Assembly (NCBI GenBank): GCA_030765045.1
Contig: CM060968.1
Location: 107,780,904-107,844,903, forward strand
Origin: Tenodera sinensis
Lineage: Eukaryota; Arthropoda; Insecta; Mantodea; Mantidae
Direction of reading: 5' to 3'
Length of the DNA: 64,000 nt
The notes below the pieces were generated by a model. The model was not told where the DNA came from and ran no database searches. It saw only the letters and a program-made list of their open reading frames with translations. The position numbers and the translations under genes were made by a program. Shown piece after piece: positions 1 through 9,711 of this stretch. The first letter of the stretch is position 1; the number at the start of each line of letters is the position of its first letter.

Positions 1-1
1 G

Positions 2-145
2 TGGTTCAACAACATAATTAATCGAATCTTGCCTGCACTTCGTAAATTCAAGCTGCAATACGAAAGCCCTAACCTGAGCCCCATGCAGAAGCATGCCCTA
101 CTGGTCCAAACCCTGGCCCAGCTGTTCCCTAACTCAGCCAAGTAA
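2..145 (+). CDS. ORF1 (gag-like) C-terminus of the jockey-like LINE, partial
   Basis: An open frame runs from the left edge to a TAA at 143-145 and gives 47 residues, ending LAQLFPNSAK. Its stop overlaps the ORF2 start as TAATG, so the A at 145 is shared. In jockey-clade elements ORF1 encodes an RNA-binding gag-like protein. Only the tail is present here and it has no zinc knuckle, so the assignment rests on position and the overlapping stop/start. The overlap suggests ORF2 is translated by termination-reinitiation. Confidence 0.6.
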   Translation, partial: WFNNIINRILPALRKFKLQYESPNLSPMQKHALLVQTLAQLFPNSAK

Positions 146-2850
146 TGGCCTCCAGACTTGTCCGGAGACCATTCAGGGCTGCGTTCTGGAACGCAAATGG
201 CATAAGGGGCCATTACCCAAGCCTCGTTGAGTTTGTGCAGTCGTATGGAATTGACATTCTGATGGTCTGCGAAACCCACTTGGATGCTGCAACCAACTTC
301 TCGCTGCCGAGTTACGTCACCCATCGGTCTGATCGGGTCAGCCGACCGGGGGGCGGTACAGCCATTTTCATCAAGAACCACATCACTCACACATCCTTCC
401 CTATCCCACCACTACAACGCGTGGAGGCCTGTGCCATTAGGCTTGTCATTGGCGGGGTGGACACGGTGTTGGTAGTGGCATACGACCCTCCTGACAACCG
501 CTTCTACGAAGCTGATATTAACACCCTCCTGAACCTGCATCCTGCGGTTTGCATCGCCGGCGACCTCAACGCTAAGCATGCACATTGGCATAGCCGCGCT
601 ACCAATGCCAAGGGGCGAGGGCTCTACCGCCTGATCAGCGGTAACCCAAGCATTCTTGCGTATGGACCGAGAGGACCTACGTTCCATCCGGCACGAGGGA
701 GGCCAGATGTGCTCGATATCATGGTCACCAAAAACATCCCTTTTCATCTAGACCTCTCAGCGGTCAATGAATTGGACTCCGACCATGACCCTGTCTTGGT
801 GGATTCCAACATTGACCTGCCAGCTCTGGTCACTCCAGAATGGACATACGAGGTCGACTGGGATGCAGCCATCCATGAACTCAACCAGTCTGTGGACCCG
901 CGTCCGCGTGTCGGTTCTATCGATACACTGGAGGCGGCAGCCACGGCATTCTCCCAACACATCCGGGATGTAGTGCGTGCCCACACGCACCGCATTCCAT
1001 CCGACATACCTAACCCTCGCACCATTCCCATCGAACTCAGACAGTTGCTCAAAGCCAAAGCAACTGTCCGAAGGCTCTGGCAGCGTTTCCGCCATCCCAG
1101 GATACAGGCCGTCTACCAGCGGTTCAAGTCCCTGTCACGACGCCTGCTGCGTTTACACCGCAAAACAGCCTGGGAAAACACGATGGCAAACGTAGACCTC
1201 TCCGAGAAACAACCATGGCGGATAATTAGGTCCCTTAGAAAGGACAAAAACGCACATCAGCATCCTCTACATGGCACTCGCGGGAGACTCTCTTTTGAGC
1301 CCCAAGAGAAAGCCACGGCTTTCGCAGACCATCTAGAGTCCCAATTCGAACCCCGAGAAGATGTCCAGGACGAAGACTTTACTGAACTCGTGGAGGCGAC
1401 GGTAGATTACCTCTATGAGGCACCTCCGCCGCCACGCGCAGAGATCCAAATCCCCTTAGTCACCCCAAGACAGGTGGCTTCTGAAATCAGAAGATTAAAA
1501 CCTGGCAAATCCCCTGGTCATGATGGCGTCACGGCGCCCATGCTCCAGCACCTTCCCCGAAAGGCCGTAGTCCACCTGACGAGGATTTATAATGCATGTC
1601 TGCAGCTTCGTCACTTTCCTACTTGTTGGAAGGAGGCGAGGGTGGTCTGCATTTTGAAGCCCGGCAAGGACCCGGTTTTCCCTTCCAATTACCGTTCCAT
1701 AAGCCTATTACCTATCGTTTCAAAAATCTTTGAACGATTATTCCTATCCCGCCTCACTCCTCTCTTCGAGGAAAGGCAACTTATCCCGGATCATCAGTTC
1801 GGTTTCCGTCATGGACATTCCACTACACTACAGCTGCTGCGGCTGGTTGAGAAGGTTGCCCTGGGTTTCCAGGAAAACTTCAAAACAGTCGCGGTGCTTC
1901 TGGATGTAGAAAAAGCCTTTGCAACCACATGGCACCAGGGGTTACTGTACAAACTCAGAGAGGCTGAAATCCCTCCCCCCTACCTCACCCTGATTGGTAG
2001 CTTCCTTCGGGATCGCTCTTTTCGGGTGCGGGTGGAGGGGAAGTTGTCCTCGGTCAGACCCATAGCGGCTGGAGTTCCGGAGGGTAGCGTGCTATCGCCG
2101 TTGCTCTTTGCTGCCTACATGTCTGACCTACCCGTGGAACCGCATACTGTTACGTGCCAGTATGCTGACGATGTCCTCATACTGGCACAGAACAAAAATG
2201 TTCGGTACTGCTTCCCTCCACTTCAGCGACAGCTCGACGCTATCGGCAGGTGGAGTGAACAGTGGAGAATGGCCATTAGCCCGCAGAAGAGCCAAGCTCT
2301 ACTACTGGGCAAAGTTCGAAACTGGCGGCCGGGTGTATCCCTGGCAATGCGGCGGAGAAGAATCCCTTGGGTTAACTCTGCCAAATACCTGGGGGTACTA
2401 CTTGACCGTGGTCTAACCTTCACTCCACATGTCAGAACAAAGGTCGGTCAGGGACATGGCGCCCTGAGACAGCTATATCCCATACTCCAATCAACCATGC
2501 CCACATACCTGAAACTACGCTTGTACCGTACGATCGTCCCGCCCCTGATCCTGTACGGGTGCGAGGTCTGGGGTACGGTGGCTCGTTCCACCATCCGCAG
2601 GCTGCAGACCGTGCAGAACAGGGCGCTTAGGATGATCTACGGTACCGACCGTAGGTTTCCATCACACATCCTTCACACTCATTCCGGCATCCCATACATT
2701 GTGGACGTAGTGCGGGACAGGACTCGCACAATGTATGACAAACTCATACCTCACCCAAACCAGCTGGTGAACAGCCTGGGGCAATATGACCATCGCCTCC
2801 CTAGGCGGAGACAGAGCTACCGTCTACCCAAGGACGCCCTTGGCTGGTAG
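145..2850 (+). CDS. LINE ORF2: endonuclease-reverse transcriptase, 901 aa, full length
   Basis: This is an uninterrupted jockey-type polyprotein that would nick target DNA and reverse-transcribe the element RNA. The N-terminal 220 residues form an APE-type endonuclease: WNANGI near residue 15, CETHL near 43, GDLNAKH at about 139-145 and SDHD at about 212-215. The central reverse transcriptase shows motif A (LLDVEKAF, catalytic D587), motif B around residue 645 and motif C YADD at 673-676. The C-terminal part has the LYGCEVWG block usual before the end of this clade. Two conserved positions are changed: the second Asp of motif A is Ala593 (AFATTWH, usually AFD), and motif B reads PEGS (Glu646) where PQGS is usual. 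The frame is intact, but activity is doubtful. The start is the ATG in the TAATG overlap. Confidence 0.92.
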   Translation: MASRLVRRPFRAAFWNANGIRGHYPSLVEFVQSYGIDILMVCETHLDAATNFSLPSYVTHRSDRVSRPGGGTAIFIKNHITHTSFPIPPLQRVEACAIRLVIGGVDTVLVVAYDPPDNRFYEADINTLLNLHPAVCIAGDLNAKHAHWHSRATNAKGRGLYRLISGNPSILAYGPRGPTFHPARGRPDVLDIMVTKNIPFHLDLSAVNELDSDHDPVLVDSNIDLPALVTPEWTYEVDWDAAIHELNQSVDPRPRVGSIDTLEAAATAFSQHIRDVVRAHTHRIPSDIPNPRTIPIELRQLLKAKATVRRLWQRFRHPRIQAVYQRFKSLSRRLLRLHRKTAWENTMANVDLSEKQPWRIIRSLRKDKNAHQHPLHGTRGRLSFEPQEKATAFADHLESQFEPREDVQDEDFTELVEATVDYLYEAPPPPRAEIQIPLVTPRQVASEIRRLKPGKSPGHDGVTAPMLQHLPRKAVVHLTRIYNACLQLRHFPTCWKEARVVCILKPGKDPVFPSNYRSISLLPIVSKIFERLFLSRLTPLFEERQLIPDHQFGFRHGHSTTLQLLRLVEKVALGFQENFKTVAVLLDVEKAFATTWHQGLLYKLREAEIPPPYLTLIGSFLRDRSFRVRVEGKLSSVRPIAAGVPEGSVLSPLLFAAYMSDLPVEPHTVTCQYADDVLILAQNKNVRYCFPPLQRQLDAIGRWSEQWRMAISPQKSQALLLGKVRNWRPGVSLAMRRRRIPWVNSAKYLGVLLDRGLTFTPHVRTKVGQGHGALRQLYPILQSTMPTYLKLRLYRTIVPPLILYGCEVWGTVARSTIRRLQTVQNRALRMIYGTDRRFPSHILHTHSGIPYIVDVVRDRTRTMYDKLIPHPNQLVNSLGQYDHRLPRRRQSYRLPKDALGW

Positions 2851-3268
2851 GTACCGCTTTGCCTTCATCATCCTCCACACCTATCACCTATTCCCCTCGG
2901 TTTCCTGTCACTGGCACTGCATTGCTCGCCGGCCAAGGCTGACGAAGTAATCAGTAGGGTAATGGTCGCTTGGATGGCTAGACATCCAAGATCCGCCAGA
3001 TCCCGCCGCCAGTGACAACACAGGAACCCACCCTGCACCATCAGACATTACAAAGACAAAAAAAGCCTGTTACATATACCAACCTATACCACCACACGGG
3101 TAAATCCGTATTTAAACGGATAGGTACCGTGGCCACCTTACCATCCGCCTGGGTTAACCCAGACGACTAGTACTCACTCCTCCTGGACTCCTCCTCACTT
3201 GCTTGTACGCTTCCCTGCTGGTAGCCCTCCACGACATATCCTGGTTGGCTACATCTCCGACAACTCCT

Positions 3269-3805
3269 CTAGGGGATCCTCGACGACGTCCCTAAGCTGT
3301 TTCTTTGTCTTCCTCGTGACGTACACTTTCCTTCCCCGAGACGAACGCAAATGTCCCTCGCCAGTTCCTTGATGCTTCCGTCAACGCTTACTTCCGGGGC
3401 GCCAAGACGTCTCCCGTCGTTCTCCGCGACGTCCATGCACTGGCAGAGGTTTCCCACCTTCCCGCCGAGTTCTTTGGTGTCTTCCTTCACACTGACCAGT
3501 CGTTCGTCAATCTTCGCCGATAGCTCCGACTTCACCTTGGACATTTCTGTCTTCCTTTCTTCCTTTACCCCTTCCATTTTCACCTCGATCTTCTCTATTG
3601 CCGAATTTACTGCTCTTACTTCGCTTTCCATCTTGCCATGTCGGTATTCACGTTCTTCATTTTGAATTTCACTTTTTGTCTCCATCTTCTCAATTCCAGA
3701 TTTCATTTCTTTCATTTCCATCTTCATTCCTGTCCCCATTTTGTCCATTCGGGAATTCATTTCCGTATTCATTTCTTTCATTCGGGCCAATAATGTTTCC
3801 AGCAT
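3269..3805 (-). CDS. Coiled-coil gag-like protein of an LTR retrotransposon, probably truncated
   Basis: The 178-residue frame starts at an ATG 61 bp downstream of a tRNA-Leu primer-binding site on the same strand, the usual position of gag. The first 120 residues are almost all Lys, Glu, Met, Ser and Ile in heptad-like order and should form a long coiled coil (MLETLLARMKEMNTEMNSRM at the start). The tail is basic. No capsid domain or CCHC zinc knuckle is seen before the TAG, so this is either a truncated gag or one that has lost its frame. Position and coiled coil suggest gag. The exact family is not recognised. Confidence 0.5.
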   Translation of the reverse strand: MLETLLARMKEMNTEMNSRMDKMGTGMKMEMKEMKSGIEKMETKSEIQNEEREYRHGKMESEVRAVNSAIEKIEVKMEGVKEERKTEMSKVKSELSAKIDERLVSVKEDTKELGGKVGNLCQCMDVAENDGRRLGAPEVSVDGSIKELARDICVRLGEGKCTSRGRQRNSLGTSSRIP

Positions 3806-3866
3806 TGCCTACATCATGGTTCTTAGTTGCAACTTCTGACAACGATGTTACGAAACGGTGATTCGA

Positions 3867-3887
3867 CGAATCCCACTTCTGACACCA
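3867..3887 (-). promoter_or_regulatory. Primer-binding site for tRNA-Leu (LTR retrotransposon)
   Basis: On the minus strand the sequence TGGTGTCAGAAGTGGGATTC matches the complement of CCA plus the 3' end of insect tRNA-Leu, as I know that tRNA. One base (C) separates it from an upstream ...TTACA, which fits an LTR ending in CA. A second copy of the same site lies at 36233-36251 on the plus strand. The 5' LTR itself cannot be traced, because a SINE-like tail and a T-rich tract follow directly. Confidence 0.65.
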
Positions 3888-3904
3888 GTGTAACAAATGG
3901 GGAA

Positions 3905-4078
3905 AAAAAAAAAAAACAGTTTAATGTTTTTTCCACACTGACCGTGTGTAGGACGTAATTGGAAAGGGTAGAGCGAGCCTGAAAAATTGAATGCCATGAC
4001 TAGGATTTGAACCACGAATCTACCGGTTACCGTCCGGCTGCTCTAACCACTAATCTATCATGGCCAACGTGCCGATAT
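3905..4078 (-). mobile_element. tRNA-derived SINE, family S2
   Basis: On the minus strand an A-box-like TAGATTAGTGGTTAGAGC is followed about 30 bp later by a B box GGTTCAAATCC, then a body with CATTCAATTTTTCAGGCTCG and a T-rich end near 3905. The two internal pol III boxes and the lack of a closing acceptor stem mark a SINE rather than a tRNA gene. A second copy of the same family is at 52505-52615. Confidence 0.7.
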
Positions 4079-4494
4079 GACATTAAATTCTCCAACTCAC
4101 TCCAATGGCAGTAATAGTAATAATAATAGTAATTGTAAATTTAATAATAGATCATTCAAAATAATAGAGAATTGTTGACAGTTCAAGACTTGTAGCTCGT
4201 TATAAAGACTTCATGCACTTTTCTACGAATAGAACGTTTGGTAAACGGTAAACTGTATATGTACAGTAGCTATTAGGACTAGAACCAATGCGAATGCATT
4301 TTGCGATTATAAACACTGTAGTAATCGAAATTGTTGACATAAATAATAAAGCCTGTATCGACATAATTCATATTGAAGAATAGCTACAACTAATCGTTAC
4401 TGGTAACCATTAATGTAAATAATCCAAACGTGATAATCGTGAATACCAAATACTAGTAATCGGTATTTCTGACCGTTAACGCACCGTTACAAAG

Positions 4495-4670
4495 GGTTAC
4501 GGTAAAAGGATAGACAACGAAGAGGAACACCTCGTGTACTGCGACCTGCACACACATATATTGCAGCCAACACCTACCAAGAGGAAAGGATGAATGGAAG
4601 GAATCGCAGGAGCCCATAGGGTCGTAAACCAACGGACCACACAGACGCGCGGAAGTCCCTAATAGGCGCT
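4495..4670 (+). repeat. Diverged repeat shared with 63545-63725
   Basis: The stretch from GGTAAAAGGATAGACAACG through GACGCGCGGAAGTCCCTAA lines up with 63545-63725, which ends GACGCGTGGAAGTCCCTAA, in the same orientation. Both contain a CACCTC...GACCT block in between. No family is recognised. The flanking 4080-4494 and 4671-5604 hold nothing I can assign apart from intron sequence. Confidence 0.5.
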
Positions 4671-5604
4671 GAAATCTCTTCATCCCTGCGCCACTCCCCA
4701 CAGAGCAGCCACCATCATTACTGGTCCGGTATCGACAAGCGTCTCCTCCATGAGAAGACAGCGACCCCACAACGCCACTCAGTGCCGAGAACAACATTTA
4801 TAATGCATCGGCGCCATCTGTCCGGCCCCGCCGTATACCTCAGCCTGAAATTACACCTTAAAGATAAAGAAATGGAATGAAGGGAAATGAAATCATGATA
4901 TGAGAGTAAGCATTTGTCTAAGTGACAAGAGGAAACCATGAAAAACCCAAACTCAAGCACGGTCGATGGGGATCACATTGCCACCTCGTTCGGCCGCATG
5001 TTATAAGCGTGACAGTTATAACTGTTACCCGAAAATAACTGCTACATTCCTAAGTACGTAAGCTATAAGCACAGCGATAGATTGTTATGTAGAACCTATA
5101 TGTGTAGTAAGTGAAACATTTTGTATGTTAGAAATAAAAGTAAAATTGAAGTTCTTTTATCCAATAATTTCATCGGAATAACGAAATAGTACTATTTAGC
5201 AGTCCTGTAGAGTGAAATGGAAATGGTTATGCTATTATAAGTGATGTACCTAGTTTATTCTTCAAAACTATTTGCACCTTATTGTATAAATTTCATTAGC
5301 ATTTCATTCATACTTCATTGATTTTTGTTTCTGAAATACTAAGATCATAGATGACTTTGGCATTTGTGATTTTATATACTAAAGAATATAACAAATTTTA
5401 GCTGTAATTTGTATCTTCATACAAGTAGTTTTCTTTCAGCCAATCGTATTACTATGGGTGTGCATGTATATGCAGATACAAGCATTAGTTATGTCTTTAA
5501 AAATGTATGGAACAGAAACTAAGCCAGATCTTTTCATTATTCTATGTGTTGTATCTTGTGACCATGCTGTTATTTTCCTATAAGTATTGATTTTCTGTTT
5601 ACAG

Positions 5605-5713
5605 AATAAAGTGGTAATGGTGGACCAATCAAAAGTAAAACTGCAGATATGGGATACTGCAGGACAGGAGCGCTTCAGGAGTGTCACACATGCGTACTAT
5701 AGAGATGCACATG
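5605..5713 (+). CDS. Rab26: Rab26/Rab37-type small GTPase, internal exon with switch II (exon A)
   Basis: The gene encodes a Rab GTPase of the Rab26/Rab37 group, which in animals acts on secretory granules, synaptic vesicles and autophagy of vesicles. This exon reads NKVVMVDQSKVKLQIWDTAG and on to QERFRSVTHAYYRDAH. It holds the G3 motif DTAGQE and the switch II helix. It begins in phase 0 after TTTACAG and ends in phase 1 before GTGAGT. The SVTHAYYRDAH block is typical of Rab26/37. The N-terminal exon or exons with the P-loop and effector loop are not found in 2851-5604 and must lie upstream, perhaps beyond the jockey insertion. The four exons join in frame to a TGA at 16653-16655. Confidence 0.93.
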
Positions 5714-5809
5714 GTGAGTAATGGCATTTTGCCTAAATTTACTATAGGGAGTGTAATTTTCTTTGAGGTTTTATTGTGACAATGTGATAAATACCACTCC
5801 TGATTTCAG

Positions 5810-6440
5810 TGTGACAAATGACAACTCCAGTTACTTTTCCTTCACTTTATTTCTCTTCTAAAACTGACTCACAAAAACACAGTTCTCCTTTTATGGTTAA
5901 CACAACTCGTAGTGACCTTACAACTCACAGCTGTTCTGTCCTGTCGTAACTTTGACTCGTACTTCACTGTCTTTCAGTTCTATTCTCCCTGTCTCACAAA
6001 CTGCTTCGACAATACTCACACACAGGCGTAGCTAAAACCTGTTTCACGTAACAAACAACTCGGATGTGACGATACTCAAATTCTGTCAACACTGGCTCAC
6101 ACACATACACACACTTAAAACTAAGTATGTACCTCACTGCTAAGAGATGACTCTTTCAACACTTAAAGACTGACTCTCTGTCCGGCTTCACCTTTGTATG
6201 CCAGGTGGATTCCCTGTAAAATACCTGCAACTTCTTATAAACGATCCTGGCATGTGAACAGCTTCGAGAATGATCTGGAGTTGCTTTGTTCTGCCGTGCT
6301 CATTGTATTATTTACTCACCGCATAGTGGTGTGAGGTAGCTTGACCTTGAGCGTCTCTTTTTATTGGACGGGTGGCTGGTGTCTCACTATTTCAAGCATT
6401 TATCAATTATGGAGAAAAAGAGATAGGAGGAGAGAGAGGG
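5810..6440 (-). mobile_element. LTR of a Ty3/gypsy-like element (copy A), minus strand
   Basis: Read on the minus strand, this matches the LTR at 35580-36231: GCAGTTTGTGAGACAG, then GAGAATAGAACTGAAAGAC, then AATAAAGTGAAGGAAAAG near the end. The last bases are GTCACA at 5810, followed by a degenerate primer-binding site (TGAAATCAGGAGTGGTATT). It matches 57640-58199 at the other end (CTCAAGGTCAAGCT). A TTTATAAG box lies near 6235. No internal coding region is attached, so this is a solo or truncated LTR inside the Rab intron. The 5' limit is uncertain, and (GA)/(TG)-rich sequence follows to about 6500. Confidence 0.7.
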
Positions 6441-6914
6441 AAAGGGAGGAAAGAATGAGAGAGTGAGCTGTGTGTGTGTGGGTGTGTGTGGATGGGGGTG
6501 TGCCTTACATTCCTTATTTAAGAGACAAATACAAAATTTCAAATTTGGAAGTGATTGGTCTACTTCTTGGCACTTGTAGAGTGATTACTAAATTTACTGT
6601 TAATTTGTTCCAACGTTTTGAATTGCAATTAAGTGATTTAGAAGATACCGCTTTACAAATTATCCATAATTCTTTCTATATTTTACACAATCATCTGTGT
6701 ACAACACTATATTAATTAAATAACTAAATTTAAAATGGTTAGCTGTCCCATTCCCAAATTTTATAATAATTTTGCACATTATTACACGTTATCTATCAAA
6801 TATTTTTACATTATATGCTTTTTTATCCTTTATCATTCATGTTTAAAATTTTCTTTTTATGCAAATGTGTCTTTAGACAACCCTAAAATATGTGAATTTT
6901 CTCTCATATTCCCC

Positions 6915-7395
6915 TTGCACCTACAATAATACTAGCAATAATTTCTGCAAATGTTTATCTCGACTGACATGAAGAAGATAGAGGAATAAGTGTTTGTAGG
7001 AATAGTTAGTACAAAAGTAGAGAAAGTCAGGTGAGTGTAACACATCAGGTTTTTCTGTTGTTTTTTTTAAACTTCCTCTACTAGGTATAGTAAGTAGGGG
7101 GGAGCTTTGTATTTGATCCAAAATGGAGTATTACCAAATTACTTATGGAGTATTAACTTTGGTTTTTAAACAACTTTTAGTTTTGAGTTATGCCATTCAC
7201 AGACAGACATGCACACAGAGCTTTTATTAAAAATGTTTTCTCTGGATTCAAGGGGGCCTGAGAACACATTTCTGATGAAATCTTGACCTCGAAATTACTT
7301 ATGCAGAATGGGAATACAGTAAACTTTGAGCAATAGTAAAATATTTTAAAGTTTTCAAATTCCGTTCTCTTTGTATGGTTAACAGATATGTTGTC
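6915..7395. repeat. ACT repeat, rearranged fragments in Rab intron
   Basis: Plus-strand sequence 6915-7060 is the right end of the ACT repeat (GCAAATGTTTATCTC..., GTAGAGAAAGTCAGGTGAGTG). It is followed by minus-orientation pieces at 7145-7290 (AACTTTGGTTTTTAAAC, TTTTGAGTTATGC) and 7305-7395 (CAAATTCCGTTCTCTTTG). Two oppositely oriented fragments therefore lie side by side. The rest of the intron, 6500-6914 and 7396-7911, shows no element I can name. Confidence 0.65.
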
Positions 7396-7911
7396 TTTCA
7401 GGCTTTGTGAAGGCAGAAATCATGTAATTGCTTTATGCACACTGGGTCATTATTTAGACCTACTTTTTCATTGAGCGCAATACGTCAGATTATTATTAAT
7501 GCATCACATTTTTCTGGTCCCATATACAGAATATATTGCTTATTTATACATCATATTGATGCAATGTTGCATATGTTATGCATGGTTTCTGTGTACTGTA
7601 GCCTTTCTGTGACAACACTAACAAATAGGCATGTTGGGGAGGCATCAGTATTTTTTAAATGCATTCTTGCAATGCAAGTCAGGCAAGGTCATTCTCCTCC
7701 CACGTTGTATCTGGTGATACTGATGGCAATGGTGATGAAATTCATTAACAAAATAAAATTGCTAATGGAGAATTAATGTGTTTTCTAGCTCTCTATAAAC
7801 TGGAAGACATTGTTCACTTCATAGTATTTATACACTTTAACATAGTAAAAATTATCACAAGTAATATAGCTGCTCGATTCATCCATCTAAAGATAATATC
7901 TTTTGTTTCAG

Positions 7912-8022
7912 CCTTACTCCTGCTCTATGATGTAACAAATAAAATAAGTTTTGACAATATTCGAGCTTGGCTTGGAGAAATTCGTGAATATGCTCAGGAC
8001 GATGTTGTGATCATGCTTTTAG
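7912..8022 (+). CDS. Rab26: Rab26/Rab37-type GTPase, exon B
   Basis: This 111-bp exon follows TTTGTTTCAG and ends before GTAAGC, phase 1 on both sides. Joined to exon A it reads ALLLLYDVTNKISFDNIRAW and continues LGEIREYAQDDVVIMLLG. It is the beta-4/alpha-3 part of the G domain, and the LLLLYDVTN core is the standard Rab sequence before the NKxD loop. The junction with exon C splits the Gly codon of GNKAD. Confidence 0.95.
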
Positions 8023-8295
8023 GTAAGCCACTTGATTTTATTTAGTATCATAAAACACACTAAATATTCAAGAAAGAATGTTTTAGTAATAACTTTGCTG
8101 TTATTTTGTTTACAGAGAGAGGAGGATAATACTAATCACTTATTTGTAAATTGCTTCCAAAACATTGTGTAACCGAATGAAATGTTTCAGTTCTGCTTAT
8201 GCCCTGTTATTCTATACCTGTCCTGTCTTATAACTCTCAGCTTGTGTTGTTTTCATAGTATTGTCCAGTATCACATATTATTAAAAAAAGTAAAT

Positions 8296-8615
8296 CCCAG
8301 CGCAATGGCCCATGGAGGGCCAAGGCTTGCCGCCCAGCCACTGCGTCCGCCACCTCTGCCCACTACAGGTGTCATTGGTGGGGTGCAGTGCTGAAGGGTG
8401 GTACATGCTCAGCATCCCGAGCACTCCCGGCCAGTTATGCAGCCTTCTCAACATGGGGCCACTATTTTTCCATCAAGTAGCTCCTCAATTGACCCCTCCC
8501 TCTGGTACCTAACGAGTTCCAGACCTCCCAACGGGGATAAAATCCCCATGCTGGTACCAGGGATCAAACTCGAGTCCTCCACACCAGAGGCAAGTGCACT
8601 ATACTGCTCGCAAAA
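8296..8615 (-). mobile_element. tRNA-derived SINE, family S1 (about 320 bp)
   Basis: Read on the minus strand it begins with a degenerate tRNA head (TATAGTGCACTTGCC, then B box GAGTTTGATCCC). A body with GGGGATTTTATCCCCGTTGG, TCAATTGAGGAGCTACTTGA and GTAGTGGGCAGAGGTGG follows, ending GCGCTGGG plus a short T/A tail at 8296. The same body occurs at 56496-56812 and 62118-62446. The DNA from 8616 to 8860 is less AT-rich but not recognised. Confidence 0.8.
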
Positions 8616-9075
8616 GTTAAAGGCATATGAACGCTGGCCAATGATCAAGCTGTTGGCAAGCGTAGTGCATGTACCAGCAGAGGTCTTGTACAGAAGAGTG
8701 CGTGAGATGTGTGTACCACATTCGGCAGTACTGGTAGGAGGGGCAAGCTTAGGATTCATTGGAATCTGCAATACGGCCCGCCTCCATAGCCTTGAACTTT
8801 GGCAAAGATTATACCAACACATATTATTAGACATCTCATATTTGTTACTGTAGTAACTTGTCCATTATTAACTTAATGTAGGACTATAAAATTCCTAATC
8901 TAATTACTTTCTCTACTTACCGTACGTAAGCTGTATATTCTATTTAAAACTTGATATCAAGATTTCAATGCAAACATAGTTTGCATATTCAGAAGAAAAA
9001 TTATAAGAAAAAAAGGTGTGTGTGGGACAAAATGTTCAATAAATACAAATTTGATATTAATTGAAGTTAAATTTA

Positions 9076-9209
9076 TTTATGGTATAACTTGCTTACTTTT
9101 GATATTAGGACATGTTTCGAGAACCATTTTATTTTCACTTTCAATCAACTGATTGAGTGTTCCCGAAATGTGTCCTAATCTTTTAAAGTAAGTGAGATAT
9201 GGCATAAAC
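9076..9209. repeat. Imperfect inverted repeat, about 50-bp arms
   Basis: The left arm 9076-9124 (TTATGGTATAACTTGCTTAC ... ATTAGGACATGTTTCGAGAAC) pairs with the right arm 9159-9209, which ends TAAGTGAGATATGGCATAAA. Several mismatches and a loop of about 34 bp separate them. It sits 290 bp upstream of Rab exon C. It may be a small foldback element or the end of a Penelope-like element. Confidence 0.6.
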
Positions 9210-9501
9210 CAAACTTACCTTTAATTAATGTGTTTAACCTCACTTTCTCAAACTTCCAATCATTATTGAACAAGCTTGATGTTTAAATTCAGTATTTTCC
9301 AAAGAATAAAATAAAGATTTGCAAAACACATACATGCACACCAACTTTTATATAGTAATATAGAGTTGTTTACAAAACTAAACTTACTTGGAACAGCTTT
9401 TAAAAGAAGTTTCATTTTATGTAGTTTTCAATATATTGCTGCTATAACTCTGGTCTATATATTGTAAACAAATAAGCATTTTTTATGAATATTTTTTCTA
9501 G

Positions 9502-9643
9502 GAAATAAAGCAGACTGCGGATCGGAACGTCTTGTGAGGAAAGAAGATGGAGAACGATTATCCAGAGAATATAATGTAGCATTTATGGAAACCTCTGCAA
9601 AAACAGGACTTAATGTGGAGCTAGCCTTTATGGCAGTAGCTAG
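9502..9643 (+). CDS. Rab26: Rab26/Rab37-type GTPase, exon C with NKxD and SAK loops
   Basis: The 142-bp exon starts after TTTTTTCTAG and ends in phase 2 before GTGAGA. It encodes GNKADCGSERLVRKEDGERL and, after SREYNVA, FMETSAKTGLNVELAFMAVA. It carries the guanine-specificity motif NKAD (G4) and ETSAK (G5). The RLVRKEDGERL and ETSAKTGLNVELAF stretches are the most Rab26/37-like part of the protein. Confidence 0.96.
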
Positions 9644-9711
9644 GTGAGATTACATTACAAAGTGTACAATTTTGGTACATGTTTACTTTTTCTACTGCAT
9701 ATAGTATGTCA

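Larger units (their letters stand above)
1..3185 (+). mobile_element. Jockey-like non-LTR retrotransposon (LINE), 5' end outside window
   Basis: The element enters from the left edge with the end of ORF1, carries a complete ORF2, and continues into a 3' untranslated region after 2850. That region has a GTAAATCCGTATTTAAACGG hairpin-like stretch near 3100 and the 14-bp palindrome CTGGGTTAACCCAG near 3150. No poly(A) tail or target duplication could be fixed, so the right end near 3185 is approximate. The GC-richer base composition of the coding part differs sharply from the AT-rich flanks, which suits a fairly recent insertion. It lies upstream of the first visible Rab exon, so it may sit in a Rab intron. 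Confidence 0.85.

Noticed and set aside
2851..5604. Search for the upstream Rab exon with the P-loop and IDF effector loop
   Set aside because: No GxxGxGKTS or GIDF-coding stretch with splice sites was seen, so the exon is placed outside the window.
7435..8045. Two plus-strand frames of 113 and 89 codons
   Set aside because: The first is in AT-rich intron without recognisable content. The second only contains Rab exon B plus its flanking intron.
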